19,592 bases of DNA from an uncultured Brevundimonas sp. (GTDB lineage Bacteria > Pseudomonadota > Alphaproteobacteria > Caulobacterales > Caulobacteraceae), in assembly GCA_946481425.1 (NCBI GenBank), contig CAMLNT010000020.1, positions 1 to 19,592 on the forward strand. Reading direction: 5' to 3'. The position numbers were made by a program, and so were the translations under genes. Of this stretch, positions 7,633 through 14,193 are shown in pieces; within the stretch, counting starts at the first letter, position 1; each line of letters begins with the position of its first letter. The notes under the pieces are model-generated. The model was given only the letters and a program-made list of their open reading frames with translations, searched no databases and had not been told where the DNA came from.

Positions 7633-8472
7633 TCAGCCCGGAATCAGCCGACGCAACCAGCCTTCTTCTTCCGGCTGGGTTTCCAGCTCGCCGCCCTGGC
7701 GGGTGACCAGGGCGTAGGCGTCCGAATACCAGCGGCTGCCCGGGAAGTTGTGGCCAAGCACCGCGGCGTTGCGCTCGGCTTCCTCCACCAGACCCAGCGT
7801 CACATAGGCCTCGACCAGACGGTACAAAGCCTCCGGCGTGTGCGAGGTCGTCTGATAGGTTTCGATCACGCGGCGGAAGCGGCCGATGGCAGCCAGCGGC
7901 TGGTCGCGGCGCAGGTACCAGCGCCCGATCTCCATTTCCTTGCCGGCCAGCTGGTCATTGACCATGTCAATCTTCACCCGCGCGTCGGTCGCGTACTGGG
8001 TGTTGGGGAAGCGGCGGGTGACTTCGGTCAGGGCCAGCAGCGCCTGTCCGGTCGCGGCCTGATCTCGGCCCACATCAACGATCTGCTCGAAGTAGCAGAT
8101 CGCCTTCATGTAATAGGCATACGACGCCTGAGGGCTGCCCGGATAGAGCTGGATGTAGCGGTCGGCGGCCGCGATCGCCTCTTCATAGGCGTTGCGCTGA
8201 TAGTAGGCGTAGACCTGCATTAGGATCGCGCGGCGCGACCACGGCGAGTAAGGGTGCTGGCGCTCCACTTCCTGGAAGAACTGAACGGCTTCCGTGTAGC
8301 GGCCGTTGTCCAGTCGCTCGAGGCCGACGGCGTACAGAACCTCGACCGGCCGTTCCTGATACTGCAGCCGCGGCTGGCGGGCGCGCGGGCCCGCGCAGCT
8401 GGCGAGCGCGATGGACGCGATGCAGGCGGCGACAACCGCGTAGACACTGCTGCGGACGGAAGCTGACTTCAC
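7633..8472 (-). CDS. bamD: Outer membrane assembly lipoprotein BamD
   Basis: BamD is an essential part of the BAM complex that inserts beta-barrel proteins into the outer membrane, facing the periplasm. Starting at GTG 8472 the protein has 279 aa, with a basic N terminus, a hydrophobic signal segment and a lipobox L-A-S-C (Cys26). TPR-like repeats follow: Y-A-V-G-L-E-R-L-D-N-G-R-Y-T-E-A, then F-Q-E-V-E-R-Q-H-P-Y-S-P, Y-I-Q-L-Y-P-G-S and R-F-P-N-T-Q-Y-A-T-D-A. These are family hallmarks. The reading frame stays open 107 codons further upstream, but that part looks like non-coding GC-rich sequence and would bury the signal peptide. AAAGG about eight bases before the GTG supports the chosen start. 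It is the first gene of the bamD-recN-DUF3008-exoD row and is divergent from prs across 163 bp. Confidence 0.92.
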   Translation of the reverse strand: MKSASVRSSVYAVVAACIASIALASCAGPRARQPRLQYQERPVEVLYAVGLERLDNGRYTEAVQFFQEVERQHPYSPWSRRAILMQVYAYYQRNAYEEAIAAADRYIQLYPGSPQASYAYYMKAICYFEQIVDVGRDQAATGQALLALTEVTRRFPNTQYATDARVKIDMVNDQLAGKEMEIGRWYLRRDQPLAAIGRFRRVIETYQTTSHTPEALYRLVEAYVTLGLVEEAERNAAVLGHNFPGSRWYSDAYALVTRQGGELETQPEEEGWLRRLIPG

Positions 8473-8501
8473 CGACAAACCTTTCGAACGCCCCGATGGG
8501 T

Positions 8502-8518
8502 CCGGACTCTGTGTCCGG
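8502..8518 (-). repeat. 6-bp inverted repeat in the bamD-prs divergent spacer
   Basis: CCGGAC, loop of five bases, GTCCGG. It lies 30 bases upstream of the bamD start and would be in the bamD leader if transcription begins further right. No function can be assigned. A CCTATAGAAG box near 8584-8593 in the same spacer could be the prs -10 element. Confidence 0.3.
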
Positions 8519-8635
8519 GCTTCTACACGAGGGCGCAAGATGCGCCAAGGACGCCCGCACCCGCTGGCGCAACGCCCCGTCGCCCTATAGAAGCCGCGCC
8601 AGAAAGCGGGCCCTTCGGGGCGAAAGGATGGCGCG

Positions 8636-9577
8636 ATGAAACTCCTGGCCGGCAACTCGAACAAGCCGCTGGCGCAGGCCATTGCAAACGAGCTGGCCGC
8701 TCCGCTGACCAAGGCCCAGGTCAAGCGCTTCGCCGACAACGAGGTCTTCGCCGTCATCGAGGAAAATGTCCGCGGCGAGGATGTCTTCATCATCCAGTCG
8801 ACCAGCTATCCGGCGAACGACAACCTGATGGAGTTGCTGATCATGACCGACGCACTCGTGCGGGCGTCGGCCAAGCGGATCACGGCGGTCATGCCCTATT
8901 TCGGCTACGCCCGTCAGGATCGGAAAACCGGCGGCCGCACGCCGATCTCCGCCAAGCTGGTGGCCAATCTGATCACCCGCGCTGGCGCCGACCGCGTCCT
9001 GACCATGGACCTGCACGCCGGCCAGATTCAGGGCTTCTTCGACATCCCGACCGACAACCTGCTGCCCGCGCCCCTGCTGGCGTCCGACATCAAGGAACAG
9101 CGTGGCGGCAAGGCGGCCTCCGATCTGGTCATCGTCTCTCCGGACGTCGGTGGCGTGGTGCGCGCCCGCGCCCTGGCCAGTCGCCTGAACGCCGACTTGG
9201 CTATCGTCGACAAGCGCCGCTCGGCCCCGGGCCAGAGCGAAGTCATGAATATCATCGGTGAGGTCGAGGGCCGCCGCTGCATCCTGTTCGACGACATCGT
9301 CGATTCGGCCGGCACTCTCTGCAACGCCGCCCAGGCCCTGTCGGACCGCGGCGCGGTCGAGGTTGCGGCCTATGTCAGCCACGGCGTCCTGTCGGGCCCC
9401 GCGGTCAACCGGGTCACGGATTCGGTGCTCAGCGAGCTCGTCGTGACCGACTCGATCGGCCTTTCCGACGAGGCCCTGGCCTGCCCGAAGATCCGTACGG
9501 TCCCGATCGCTCCGCTGATCGGCGAGGCGATCCGCCGCATCGCCAACGAAGAATCTGTCTCCAAACTGTTCGATTAA
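8636..9577 (+). CDS. prs: Ribose-phosphate pyrophosphokinase (PRPP synthetase)
   Basis: This enzyme makes PRPP from ribose 5-phosphate and ATP, feeding purine, pyrimidine, histidine, tryptophan and NAD synthesis. At 313 aa it has class I length. Visible motifs are F-A-D-N-E-V at 32-37, the ATP-binding segment F-G-Y-A-R-Q-D-R-K at 89-97, [11 protein letters not shown] at 125-135 with the conserved His127, D-K-R-R at 192-195, and the PRPP loop D-D-I-V-D-S-A-G-T at 219-227. AAGGA seven bases before ATG 8636 fixes the start. An upstream ATG at 8628 lies in another frame and stops after three codons, with its TGA overlapping the prs ATG. The spacer to bamD is divergent. Confidence 0.97.
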   Translation: MKLLAGNSNKPLAQAIANELAAPLTKAQVKRFADNEVFAVIEENVRGEDVFIIQSTSYPANDNLMELLIMTDALVRASAKRITAVMPYFGYARQDRKTGGRTPISAKLVANLITRAGADRVLTMDLHAGQIQGFFDIPTDNLLPAPLLASDIKEQRGGKAASDLVIVSPDVGGVVRARALASRLNADLAIVDKRRSAPGQSEVMNIIGEVEGRRCILFDDIVDSAGTLCNAAQALSDRGAVEVAAYVSHGVLSGPAVNRVTDSVLSELVVTDSIGLSDEALACPKIRTVPIAPLIGEAIRRIANEESVSKLFD

Positions 9578-9619
9578 CCCTCATTAACCGTCGAACAAGG
9601 CTTTTGGCGGCGTTATGAT
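9574..9619 (+). promoter_or_regulatory. Tandem TTAACC half-sites plus TATGAT box (possible CtrA-type promoter)
   Basis: Two TTAACC hexamers start at 9574 and 9584, exactly 10 bp apart, and overlap the prs stop codon. A TATGAT -10-like hexamer lies at 9614-9619. The half-sites would sit in the -35 region of a start near 9626, upstream of the lipoprotein gene at 9678. CtrA sites are TTAA-N7-TTAA; the spacing here is N6, so this is a near match only. The -35 hexamer itself is poor. Confidence 0.3.
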
Positions 9620-9677
9620 GGAAGTGGCCCCGCGCTTGCAGCGGAGCCTTGTCGCAGTGAAATCCGGGGACACCGGC

Positions 9678-10736
9678 ATGAAAGCCTTCGCCCGCAACGT
9701 CGGTCTTATCGGCGTCCTCAGCCTCGCGCTCGCCTCGGCGGCCTGCCAGACGCCGGAGCCGGAGGCGCCGCCGCCTCCCCCGCCGCCGCCGCTTCCCGCC
9801 GTCGCCCTGAACGGCAGCGTCGCCGAAGCCGCTGCGATCTATCTCGCCTACATGAATGATACGGCTGCGATCGGCTCGGCGTTCGAGGACGGCTCGGCCG
9901 TTCGGGGCTCCCTGCTTCGAGCGTCGGCTTACGAGCCCGTTCAGCTGTCGCGCGGCATGGTCGCCTATGCGGCGGTCGTGGCGCTCCAGTCCCCCGAGTT
10001 CGTCAACGGCGTCCGCGGCCTGGCGGCCGATCCGGCGGCCCGCGACCAGATCCTCCGTCAGCTGGTCGCCGACCCGGCCTATGCCGTCCAGCTCCCCGGC
10101 GCGCCCCAGGCCGCCGGCCTGATCGCCGCCCAGATCCAGGGCCATGGCCAGAGCATGTTCTCGGCCGGCTCGGCCGTGAAACAGACCGCCTACGACATCC
10201 AGCGCCAGCGTTGGTCGTCCCAGCACGTCACCGACCGCGAATCGCGCCTGGAACAGGTGCGCGTGCTCGGCGTCACCCCCCTGAACCCGGACTACTCCCG
10301 TTCCGCGACGCTGCAGCAGGCAGCCCAGAGCGGCCAGGGCCTGCAGCTTCCGACCGCCGAGGCCACGCCGCCGTACACCCAGGCCGTCGTTCGCGGCCTA
10401 GCTCTTGCGGCGATCGCCGCCCTCGGCCAGGGCGGTGACGACAACCGCAACATCACCGATGCCCTGCTCAACGAGCCGGTCAGCGCCGACTGCCTGAACT
10501 TCACCCGCCTGATGATCCTCCAGTGTCTGGCCGCCTCGCGCCCGCACTACGAAGAGATCTTCTGCCTCGGCCAGCACCTGATGATGGACACCGCCCAGTG
10601 CGTGATCGATTCGGCGGGCCCGGTGACGATGATGCAGCCGCCGGCCGCGCCCCTCCTGACGGCCGACCAGCCTGCCCTGGAGCCGGCGGGTGACGTCGCC
10701 GTGGCCGCCTCCGCAGAAGCCCAGACGCCGAACTAG
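9678..10736 (+). CDS. Proline-rich putative lipoprotein, unknown function
   Basis: I do not recognise this 352-aa protein. From ATG 9678 (GGGGA seven bases upstream) it begins with a basic end and a hydrophobic segment G-L-I-G-V-L-S-L-A-L-A-S-A-A-C, so Cys23 is a likely lipid-modified residue, although the lipobox is not ideal. Residues 31-38 are eight consecutive prolines, which would act as a stiff spacer. The body (about 45-290) is alanine-rich and mainly helical. It repeats short motifs such as A-A-Q-I-Q-G-H-G-Q-S and R-Q-R-W-S-S-Q-H. The C-terminal third holds four cysteines (D-C-L-N-F, Q-C-L-A-A-S, F-C-L-G-Q-H, Q-C-V-I-D-S) that could form two periplasmic disulfides. The tail is Ala/Pro-rich. 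An in-frame upstream ATG at 9615 would bury the signal. It lies between prs and rplY on the same strand. Confidence 0.75.
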   Translation: MKAFARNVGLIGVLSLALASAACQTPEPEAPPPPPPPPLPAVALNGSVAEAAAIYLAYMNDTAAIGSAFEDGSAVRGSLLRASAYEPVQLSRGMVAYAAVVALQSPEFVNGVRGLAADPAARDQILRQLVADPAYAVQLPGAPQAAGLIAAQIQGHGQSMFSAGSAVKQTAYDIQRQRWSSQHVTDRESRLEQVRVLGVTPLNPDYSRSATLQQAAQSGQGLQLPTAEATPPYTQAVVRGLALAAIAALGQGGDDNRNITDALLNEPVSADCLNFTRLMILQCLAASRPHYEEIFCLGQHLMMDTAQCVIDSAGPVTMMQPPAAPLLTADQPALEPAGDVAVAASAEAQTPN

Positions 10737-10761
10737 GGACCTTCCGCCTCGGGCGCCCGCC

Positions 10762-10782
10762 CCCTGTTGCACCGCGACAGGG
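10762..10782 (+). repeat. Strong stem-loop in the prs-lipoprotein/rplY spacer
   Basis: CCCTGTTGC and GCGACAGGG pair over nine positions with one G-U wobble and a 3-base loop (ACC). It is the first clear stem in the 139-bp gap before rplY. Further stems lie at 10815-10828 and 10829-10852. No T-tract follows, so it is not a terminator. Confidence 0.4.
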
Positions 10783-10793
10783 AAGCGTGTAAT
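10767..10793 (+). promoter_or_regulatory. Weak candidate promoter for rplY
   Basis: TTGCAC (10767-10772), a 15-base spacer and TGTAAT (10788-10793, five of six matches to TATAAT). The spacing is short and the -35 poor. A start near 10800 would place the terminator hairpin at 10829-10861 in the rplY leader. Confidence 0.25.
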
Positions 10794-10828
10794 GACGCGC
10801 CCTCTTGAATTCACGGGTCCTGCGACCC

Positions 10829-10861
10829 CCGCCGCGCGCCTCAGCGCGGCGGTTTCGTTTT
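10829..10861 (+). terminator. Intrinsic terminator directly before the rplY RBS (possible attenuator)
   Basis: CCGCCGCGC and GCGCGGCGG form a perfect 9-bp stem with a 6-base loop, followed by TTTCGTTTT. A small 5-bp stem (GGGTC / GACCC, 10815-10828) adjoins its 5' side. The T-run ends at the AAAGG SD of rplY. It can terminate transcripts from the lipoprotein gene. Because almost no room for a promoter remains between it and the rplY ATG, it may instead be an attenuator in the rplY leader. Confidence 0.75.
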
Positions 10862-10875
10862 AAAGGCAGCCTGTC

Positions 10876-11595
10876 ATGGCCGAAGAGATCATCCTGAACG
10901 TCGAAGTCCGCGACGGCGTGGGCACGGGCGGCGCCCGTTCGGCCCGCCGCGACGGCAAGGTCCCCGGCATCCTGTACGGTGGCGACAAGGCTCCCGTCGC
11001 CATCTCGGTCAACGAGCGCGCGTTCAGGAAGTCGCTCTACACCGGCAAGCTGCTCGGCCACCTGGTCACGCTGAAGTACGGCGACGAGACCCAGCCGGTC
11101 ATCGCCAAGGACGTCCAGTTCGACCCGGTGTCCGACCGTCCGCTGCACTTCGACCTGATGCGCGTCGACGAGAAGCAGACGATCAAGATCGAAGTGCCGG
11201 TGCACTTCATCAACGAAGACAAGTGCGAGGCCTTCCGTCAGGGCGGCTCGCTCGAGATCGTGCGTCACTCGGTCGAGATCGCCGTGCGCGCCGACCACAT
11301 CCCGGAAGACCTGGTGGTCGACCTCGCCGGCCACAAGCTGGGCGACACCATTCGCTGGTCCGACCTGAAGGGTGTGCCGGACGACGTCCAGCCGACCATC
11401 ACCGACCGCGACTTCGTCATCGCCTCGATCAAGACCTCGTCGGCAGCCAAGGCCGCTGACGAGATCGAAGAAGCGATCGCCGAGGAGCAGGCTGCGGCCG
11501 CCGAGGAGGCTGCTTCCGAAGCTGGTGAAACCGAAGCCGCCGAAGAAGGCGCCGAAGGTGAAGGCGACGCCGCCGAGGAAACCACCGAAGGCTGA
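10876..11595 (+). CDS. rplY: 50S ribosomal protein L25, CTC/TL5 family
   Basis: L25 binds 5S rRNA in the large ribosomal subunit. The 239-aa length and two-domain build mark the long CTC (general stress) form. The N-terminal 5S-binding domain occupies about 1-92, with R-R-D-G-K-V-P-G-I-L-Y-G-G near 24-36 and F-D-P-V-S-D-R-P-L-H-F-D-L near 78-90. The C-terminal beta domain occupies about 93-190, with V-P-V-H-F-I and L-G-D-T-I-R. The last roughly 50 residues are a low-complexity Ala/Glu acidic tail, common in alphaproteobacterial members. AAAGG nine bases before ATG 10876 sets the start. A terminator hairpin stands immediately upstream of the SD and another follows the gene. pth comes next on the same strand, a common gene order. 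Confidence 0.95.
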   Translation: MAEEIILNVEVRDGVGTGGARSARRDGKVPGILYGGDKAPVAISVNERAFRKSLYTGKLLGHLVTLKYGDETQPVIAKDVQFDPVSDRPLHFDLMRVDEKQTIKIEVPVHFINEDKCEAFRQGGSLEIVRHSVEIAVRADHIPEDLVVDLAGHKLGDTIRWSDLKGVPDDVQPTITDRDFVIASIKTSSAAKAADEIEEAIAEEQAAAAEEAASEAGETEAAEEGAEGEGDAAEETTEG

Positions 11596-11620
11596 GCCCC
11601 TTTCAACGGTCTGGATTTTC

Positions 11621-11659
11621 ACGGCCTCGCCCGGCACACGGGCGGGGCCGTTTCCTTTT
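11621..11659 (+). terminator. Intrinsic terminator between rplY and pth
   Basis: The stem spans 11621-11651. ACGGCCTCGCCCG pairs with CGGGCGGGGCCGT, 13 bp with one G-U wobble and a 5-base loop, followed by TTTCCTTTT. It is one of the strongest terminators in the window. The pth ATG is only 23 bases downstream and no promoter-like sequence fits in the gap, so pth probably depends on read-through. Confidence 0.85.
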
Positions 11660-11682
11660 GAGCCCCTGAGTCAGACCCCGCC

Positions 11683-12300
11683 ATGCTGATCATCGCCGGC
11701 CTCGGCAATCCGGGCCCGAAATACGAGAACAATCGCCACAACATCGGCTTCATGGCGATCGACGCCATCGCCAAGGAATGGCGGTTCGGTCCGGAGAAGG
11801 CGGCGTTCCAGGCCAAGGTGCGCGCCGGGGACATTCCGACCCCGCAGGGCCAGGTCAAGGCGCTGCTGATGAAGCCCCAGACCTACATGAACGAGAGCGG
11901 CCGCGCCGTCGGCGAAGCCATGCGCTTCTACAAGTCGACGCCGGATCAGGTCATCGCCTTCTATGACGAGCTCGACCTGGCTGAAGGACGTTTCAGGATG
12001 AAGACCGGGGGTGGGGCGGCCGGCCACAATGGCGTGCGCTCCCTCACCGCCCATCTGGGGCCAGAGTTCCGCCGGGCCAGGCTCGGCATCGGCCATCCCG
12101 GCCAGCGGGAGCTGGTGATGCCGTATGTGTTGGGCGACTTCTACAAGGTCGAACTGCCTTGGCGTGACGCCTTGCTTGAGGCCTGCGCCCGCGCCCTGCC
12201 CTTTGCTGCCGTCGGCGACGACGAGCGCTATCAGGCCGAAGTCATGCGCCTGGCGCCGGCCCCCAAGGCCGATCCGCGCAAGGCGGCGCGCGAGGACTGA
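11683..12300 (+). CDS. pth: Peptidyl-tRNA hydrolase
   Basis: Pth releases tRNA from peptidyl-tRNAs that drop off the ribosome. This 205-aa bacterial Pth carries all catalytic-site motifs: G-L-G-N-P-G at 6-11 (Asn9), R-H-N-I-G-F at 18-23 with catalytic His19, T-Y-M-N-E-S-G at 67-73 (Asn70), Y-D-E-L-D-L at 94-99 with Asp95, and G-G-G-A-A-G-H-N-G at 109-117 with Asn116. The tail after residue 190 is lysine- and alanine-rich. The ATG at 11683 gives the canonical [10 protein letters not shown] start. There is no good SD in the short gap after the rplY terminator, which fits low expression. Confidence 0.97.
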   Translation: MLIIAGLGNPGPKYENNRHNIGFMAIDAIAKEWRFGPEKAAFQAKVRAGDIPTPQGQVKALLMKPQTYMNESGRAVGEAMRFYKSTPDQVIAFYDELDLAEGRFRMKTGGGAAGHNGVRSLTAHLGPEFRRARLGIGHPGQRELVMPYVLGDFYKVELPWRDALLEACARALPFAAVGDDERYQAEVMRLAPAPKADPRKAARED

Positions 12301-12332
12301 CCACCGCCCTAGTCGGAACCGGCCTCGGGCTC

Positions 12333-12346
12333 TATACCCGCCGGCC
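12333..12346 (+). promoter_or_regulatory. Candidate -10 box for a leaderless pgk transcript
   Basis: CTATACC, close to the GCTANAWC -10 element of Caulobacter, lies at 12332-12338, eight bases before the pgk ATG at 12347. There is no SD between it and the ATG. A transcript would start at or within two bases of the start codon. The -35 region (near 12310-12315) is not clear. Confidence 0.35.
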
Positions 12347-13543
12347 ATGAGCACGTTTCGCACCCTTGATGACGCCGCCGACCTCGCCGGCAAGATCGCC
12401 CTCGTTCGCGTAGACTTCAATGTCCCGATGGAGGACGGCCGGGTCACCGACGACACGCGCCTGCGCGTTGCCCTGCCGACCATTCAGCGGCTGCGCGATG
12501 CCGGGGCGAAGGTCGCCCTTCTGGCACACTTCGACCGGCCCAAGGGAGAGCGGGTGCCGTCCATGAGCCTGCAGCCGATCGTCGATGACCTGGCTGCCCT
12601 CGTCGGCGCGCCGGTGCGCTTCGCTGATGACTGCGTCGGCGACGACGCCAGGGCCGTTCTCGCGGATCTCGACACCGGCGGGGTGGCGTTGCTTGAGAAC
12701 GTCCGCTTCCACAAGGGCGAGGAAAAGAACGACCCCGCGTTTGCGGCCCGGCTGGCCGAACTCGGCGACCTCTACGTGAACGACGCCTTCTCGGCCGCCC
12801 ACCGCGCGCATGCCTCGACCGAGGGGCTGGCGCGTCTCCTGCCCGCCTATGCCGGTGAAAGCATGCGTCGCGAGCTCGAGGCGCTCGACGCCGCCCTGGG
12901 CAGCCCGAAGAAGCCGGTGCTTGGCATTGTCGGCGGTTCCAAGGTGTCGACCAAGCTGGACCTGCTCCAGAACCTTGTCGCCAAGCTGGACACGCTGGCC
13001 ATCGGCGGCGGCATGGCCAACACCTTCCTCGCCGCCATGGGCCAGGACGTCGCCGCCTCCCTCTGCGAGCACGATCTGGGCGACACCGCCCGCGACATCA
13101 TCAAGGCCGCCCAGGCCAACGGCTGCGAACTGCTCCTGCCGGTCGACGTCGTCGTCGCGACCGAGGTCAAGCCTGGCGCCGAGGCGACCGTACGCGAATT
13201 GGGACAGCTTCAGCCCGGCGAGAAGATCCTCGACGCCGGCCCGGCCACCGTCGCCCGCCTCGAGAAGGCCATGGCTGAATCGAAGACCCTTATCTGGAAC
13301 GGCCCGCTCGGCGTGTTCGAAATCCCGCCGTTCGACGCCGCGACCGTCGCCGCAGCGCGAACCGCGGCCGCCTTGGCCAAGGCCGGGACCCTGACCGCCG
13401 TCGCCGGCGGCGGCGACACGGTCGCGGCCCTGAATCACGCTGGCGTCGTGCAGGACATGACCTTCGTCTCAACCGCCGGCGGCGCCTTCCTGGAATGGAT
13501 GGAGGGCAAAGCCCTGCCCGGTGTGGAGGCCCTGCGTGCCTGA
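12347..13543 (+). CDS. pgk: Phosphoglycerate kinase
   Basis: This glycolytic and gluconeogenic enzyme interconverts 1,3-bisphosphoglycerate and 3-phosphoglycerate. It has 398 aa, normal bacterial length. Motifs in order are [10 protein letters not shown] near the N terminus (substrate-binding Asp/Asn), A-H-F-D-R-P-K-G (usual family form is S-H-x-G/D-R-P), [29 protein letters not shown] and the nucleotide-loop segment [11 protein letters not shown] near the C terminus. The frame is open 74 codons upstream inside pth, but M-S-T-F-R-T-L-D-D is the natural start. No SD precedes it; a TATA-like box eight bases upstream suggests a leaderless mRNA. The H-NOX module separates it from the aldolase gene. 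Confidence 0.97.
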   Translation: MSTFRTLDDAADLAGKIALVRVDFNVPMEDGRVTDDTRLRVALPTIQRLRDAGAKVALLAHFDRPKGERVPSMSLQPIVDDLAALVGAPVRFADDCVGDDARAVLADLDTGGVALLENVRFHKGEEKNDPAFAARLAELGDLYVNDAFSAAHRAHASTEGLARLLPAYAGESMRRELEALDAALGSPKKPVLGIVGGSKVSTKLDLLQNLVAKLDTLAIGGGMANTFLAAMGQDVAASLCEHDLGDTARDIIKAAQANGCELLLPVDVVVATEVKPGAEATVRELGQLQPGEKILDAGPATVARLEKAMAESKTLIWNGPLGVFEIPPFDAATVAAARTAAALAKAGTLTAVAGGGDTVAALNHAGVVQDMTFVSTAGGAFLEWMEGKALPGVEALRA

Positions 13544-13546
13544 CGA

Positions 13547-13563
13547 TCGCTCAACCTGAGCGA
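13547..13563 (+). repeat. Hairpin just after pgk (weak terminator candidate)
   Basis: TCGCTCA, loop ACC, TGAGCGA: a perfect 7-bp stem starting four bases after the pgk stop. The following bases (CGTTAACC) are not T-rich, so termination would be inefficient or factor-dependent. Confidence 0.35.
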
Positions 13564-13579
13564 CGTTAACCGCGCATTC

Positions 13580-13614
13580 TGATCCGTCTGCCAGAGAAAT
13601 GCAGAACAGGATCA
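13580..13614 (+). promoter_or_regulatory. Nested inverted repeat in the H-NOX leader
   Basis: The outer arms TGATCC (13580-13585) and GGATCA (13609-13614) enclose inner arms TCTGC (13587-13591) and GCAGA (13601-13605), with a 9-base loop. It ends where the AAGGG SD of the H-NOX gene begins. It could be an operator or an RNA hairpin affecting initiation. It does not match the FNR/FixK TTGAT-N4-ATCAA pattern. Confidence 0.35.
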
Positions 13615-13629
13615 AGGGTTTGCGCGACC

Positions 13630-14193
13630 ATGAAGGGTATTGTCTTCAATCTGCTCGAACAGGTTGTGTCTGATCATTATGGGGCGGACACTTGGGATTC
13701 GCTCGTGGACGCAGCCAATGTCGGGGGTTCCTACACTTCGCTTGGCAACTATCCCGACTCCGAGATGGAGGCGCTCGTAGCCGCCGCCTGCTCGGCCCTT
13801 TCTCTGGATCGCGCCACCGTCCTCAAGTGGTTTGGCGTCAACGCCATGCCGCTCCTGGCCAAGGCCTACCCAGAGCTGTTCGAGGGGCATCCGGACGCTC
13901 GCAGCTTCATCGATGGCGTGAACGACGTCATCCACTCCGAGGTACGCAAACTCTACCCTGACGCCGTCTGTCCGCATTTCCGGATGGCGAACGCCGACGA
14001 CGGCGACTTGATGATGGACTACCGCTCCAGCCGCCGAATGTGCGCGTTGGCGGAAGGATTTGTCGCAGGTGCGGCGGCCCATTTCGGCGACACCGTCGAC
14101 TTCACCCACGAGACCTGCGTCGACCGGGGGGATCGCTGCTGCACCTTCCGGCTTCGCTGGATGCCTGCAGGCGCGGACGCCGTGGCGGCGTGA
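13630..14193 (+). CDS. H-NOX heme nitric oxide/oxygen-binding sensor
   Basis: This 187-aa protein is a stand-alone H-NOX domain, a soluble heme protein that binds nitric oxide and passes the signal to a partner kinase or cyclic-di-GMP enzyme. The opening M-K-G-I-V-F-N-L-L-E is canonical. The proximal heme ligand is His102 in V-I-H-S-E-V-R-K-L-Y-P, and the heme-carboxylate motif YxSxR is Y-R-S-S-R at 131-135. Cys138, His160, Cys163 and Cys171 (or Cys170) sit where the Cys3-His zinc/redox site is found in Vibrio and Shewanella H-NOX proteins. A distal-pocket Tyr, the O2-binding hallmark, cannot be judged without alignment; facultative-aerobe H-NOXs usually bind NO only. The next gene, a hybrid kinase, starts within its stop codon (GTGA), so the two are translationally coupled. 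Confidence 0.94.
   Translation: MKGIVFNLLEQVVSDHYGADTWDSLVDAANVGGSYTSLGNYPDSEMEALVAAACSALSLDRATVLKWFGVNAMPLLAKAYPELFEGHPDARSFIDGVNDVIHSEVRKLYPDAVCPHFRMANADDGDLMMDYRSSRRMCALAEGFVAGAAAHFGDTVDFTHETCVDRGDRCCTFRLRWMPAGADAVAA

Noticed and set aside
8628..8639. Three-codon ORF (ATG-GCG-CGA-TGA) overlapping the prs ATG
   Set aside because: It lies within the spacer between the prs SD and start codon. It is most likely chance and too short to judge, although ATGA overlap could allow re-initiation.
8473..8793. Upstream extension of the bamD frame by 107 codons
   Set aside because: It crosses the divergent spacer and the start of prs and would bury the lipoprotein signal. The GTG at 8472 has an SD and a proper signal peptide.
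12332..13438. 368-codon open frame antisense to pgk
   Set aside because: Shadow of a fully conserved enzyme gene; low-complexity Gly/Arg/Glu-rich translation without motifs.
14040..14189. Upstream extension of the hybrid kinase frame by 50 codons
   Set aside because: It overlaps the conserved C-terminal part of H-NOX and encodes an Arg/Gly-rich non-homologous stretch. GTGA coupling at 14190 is the better start.
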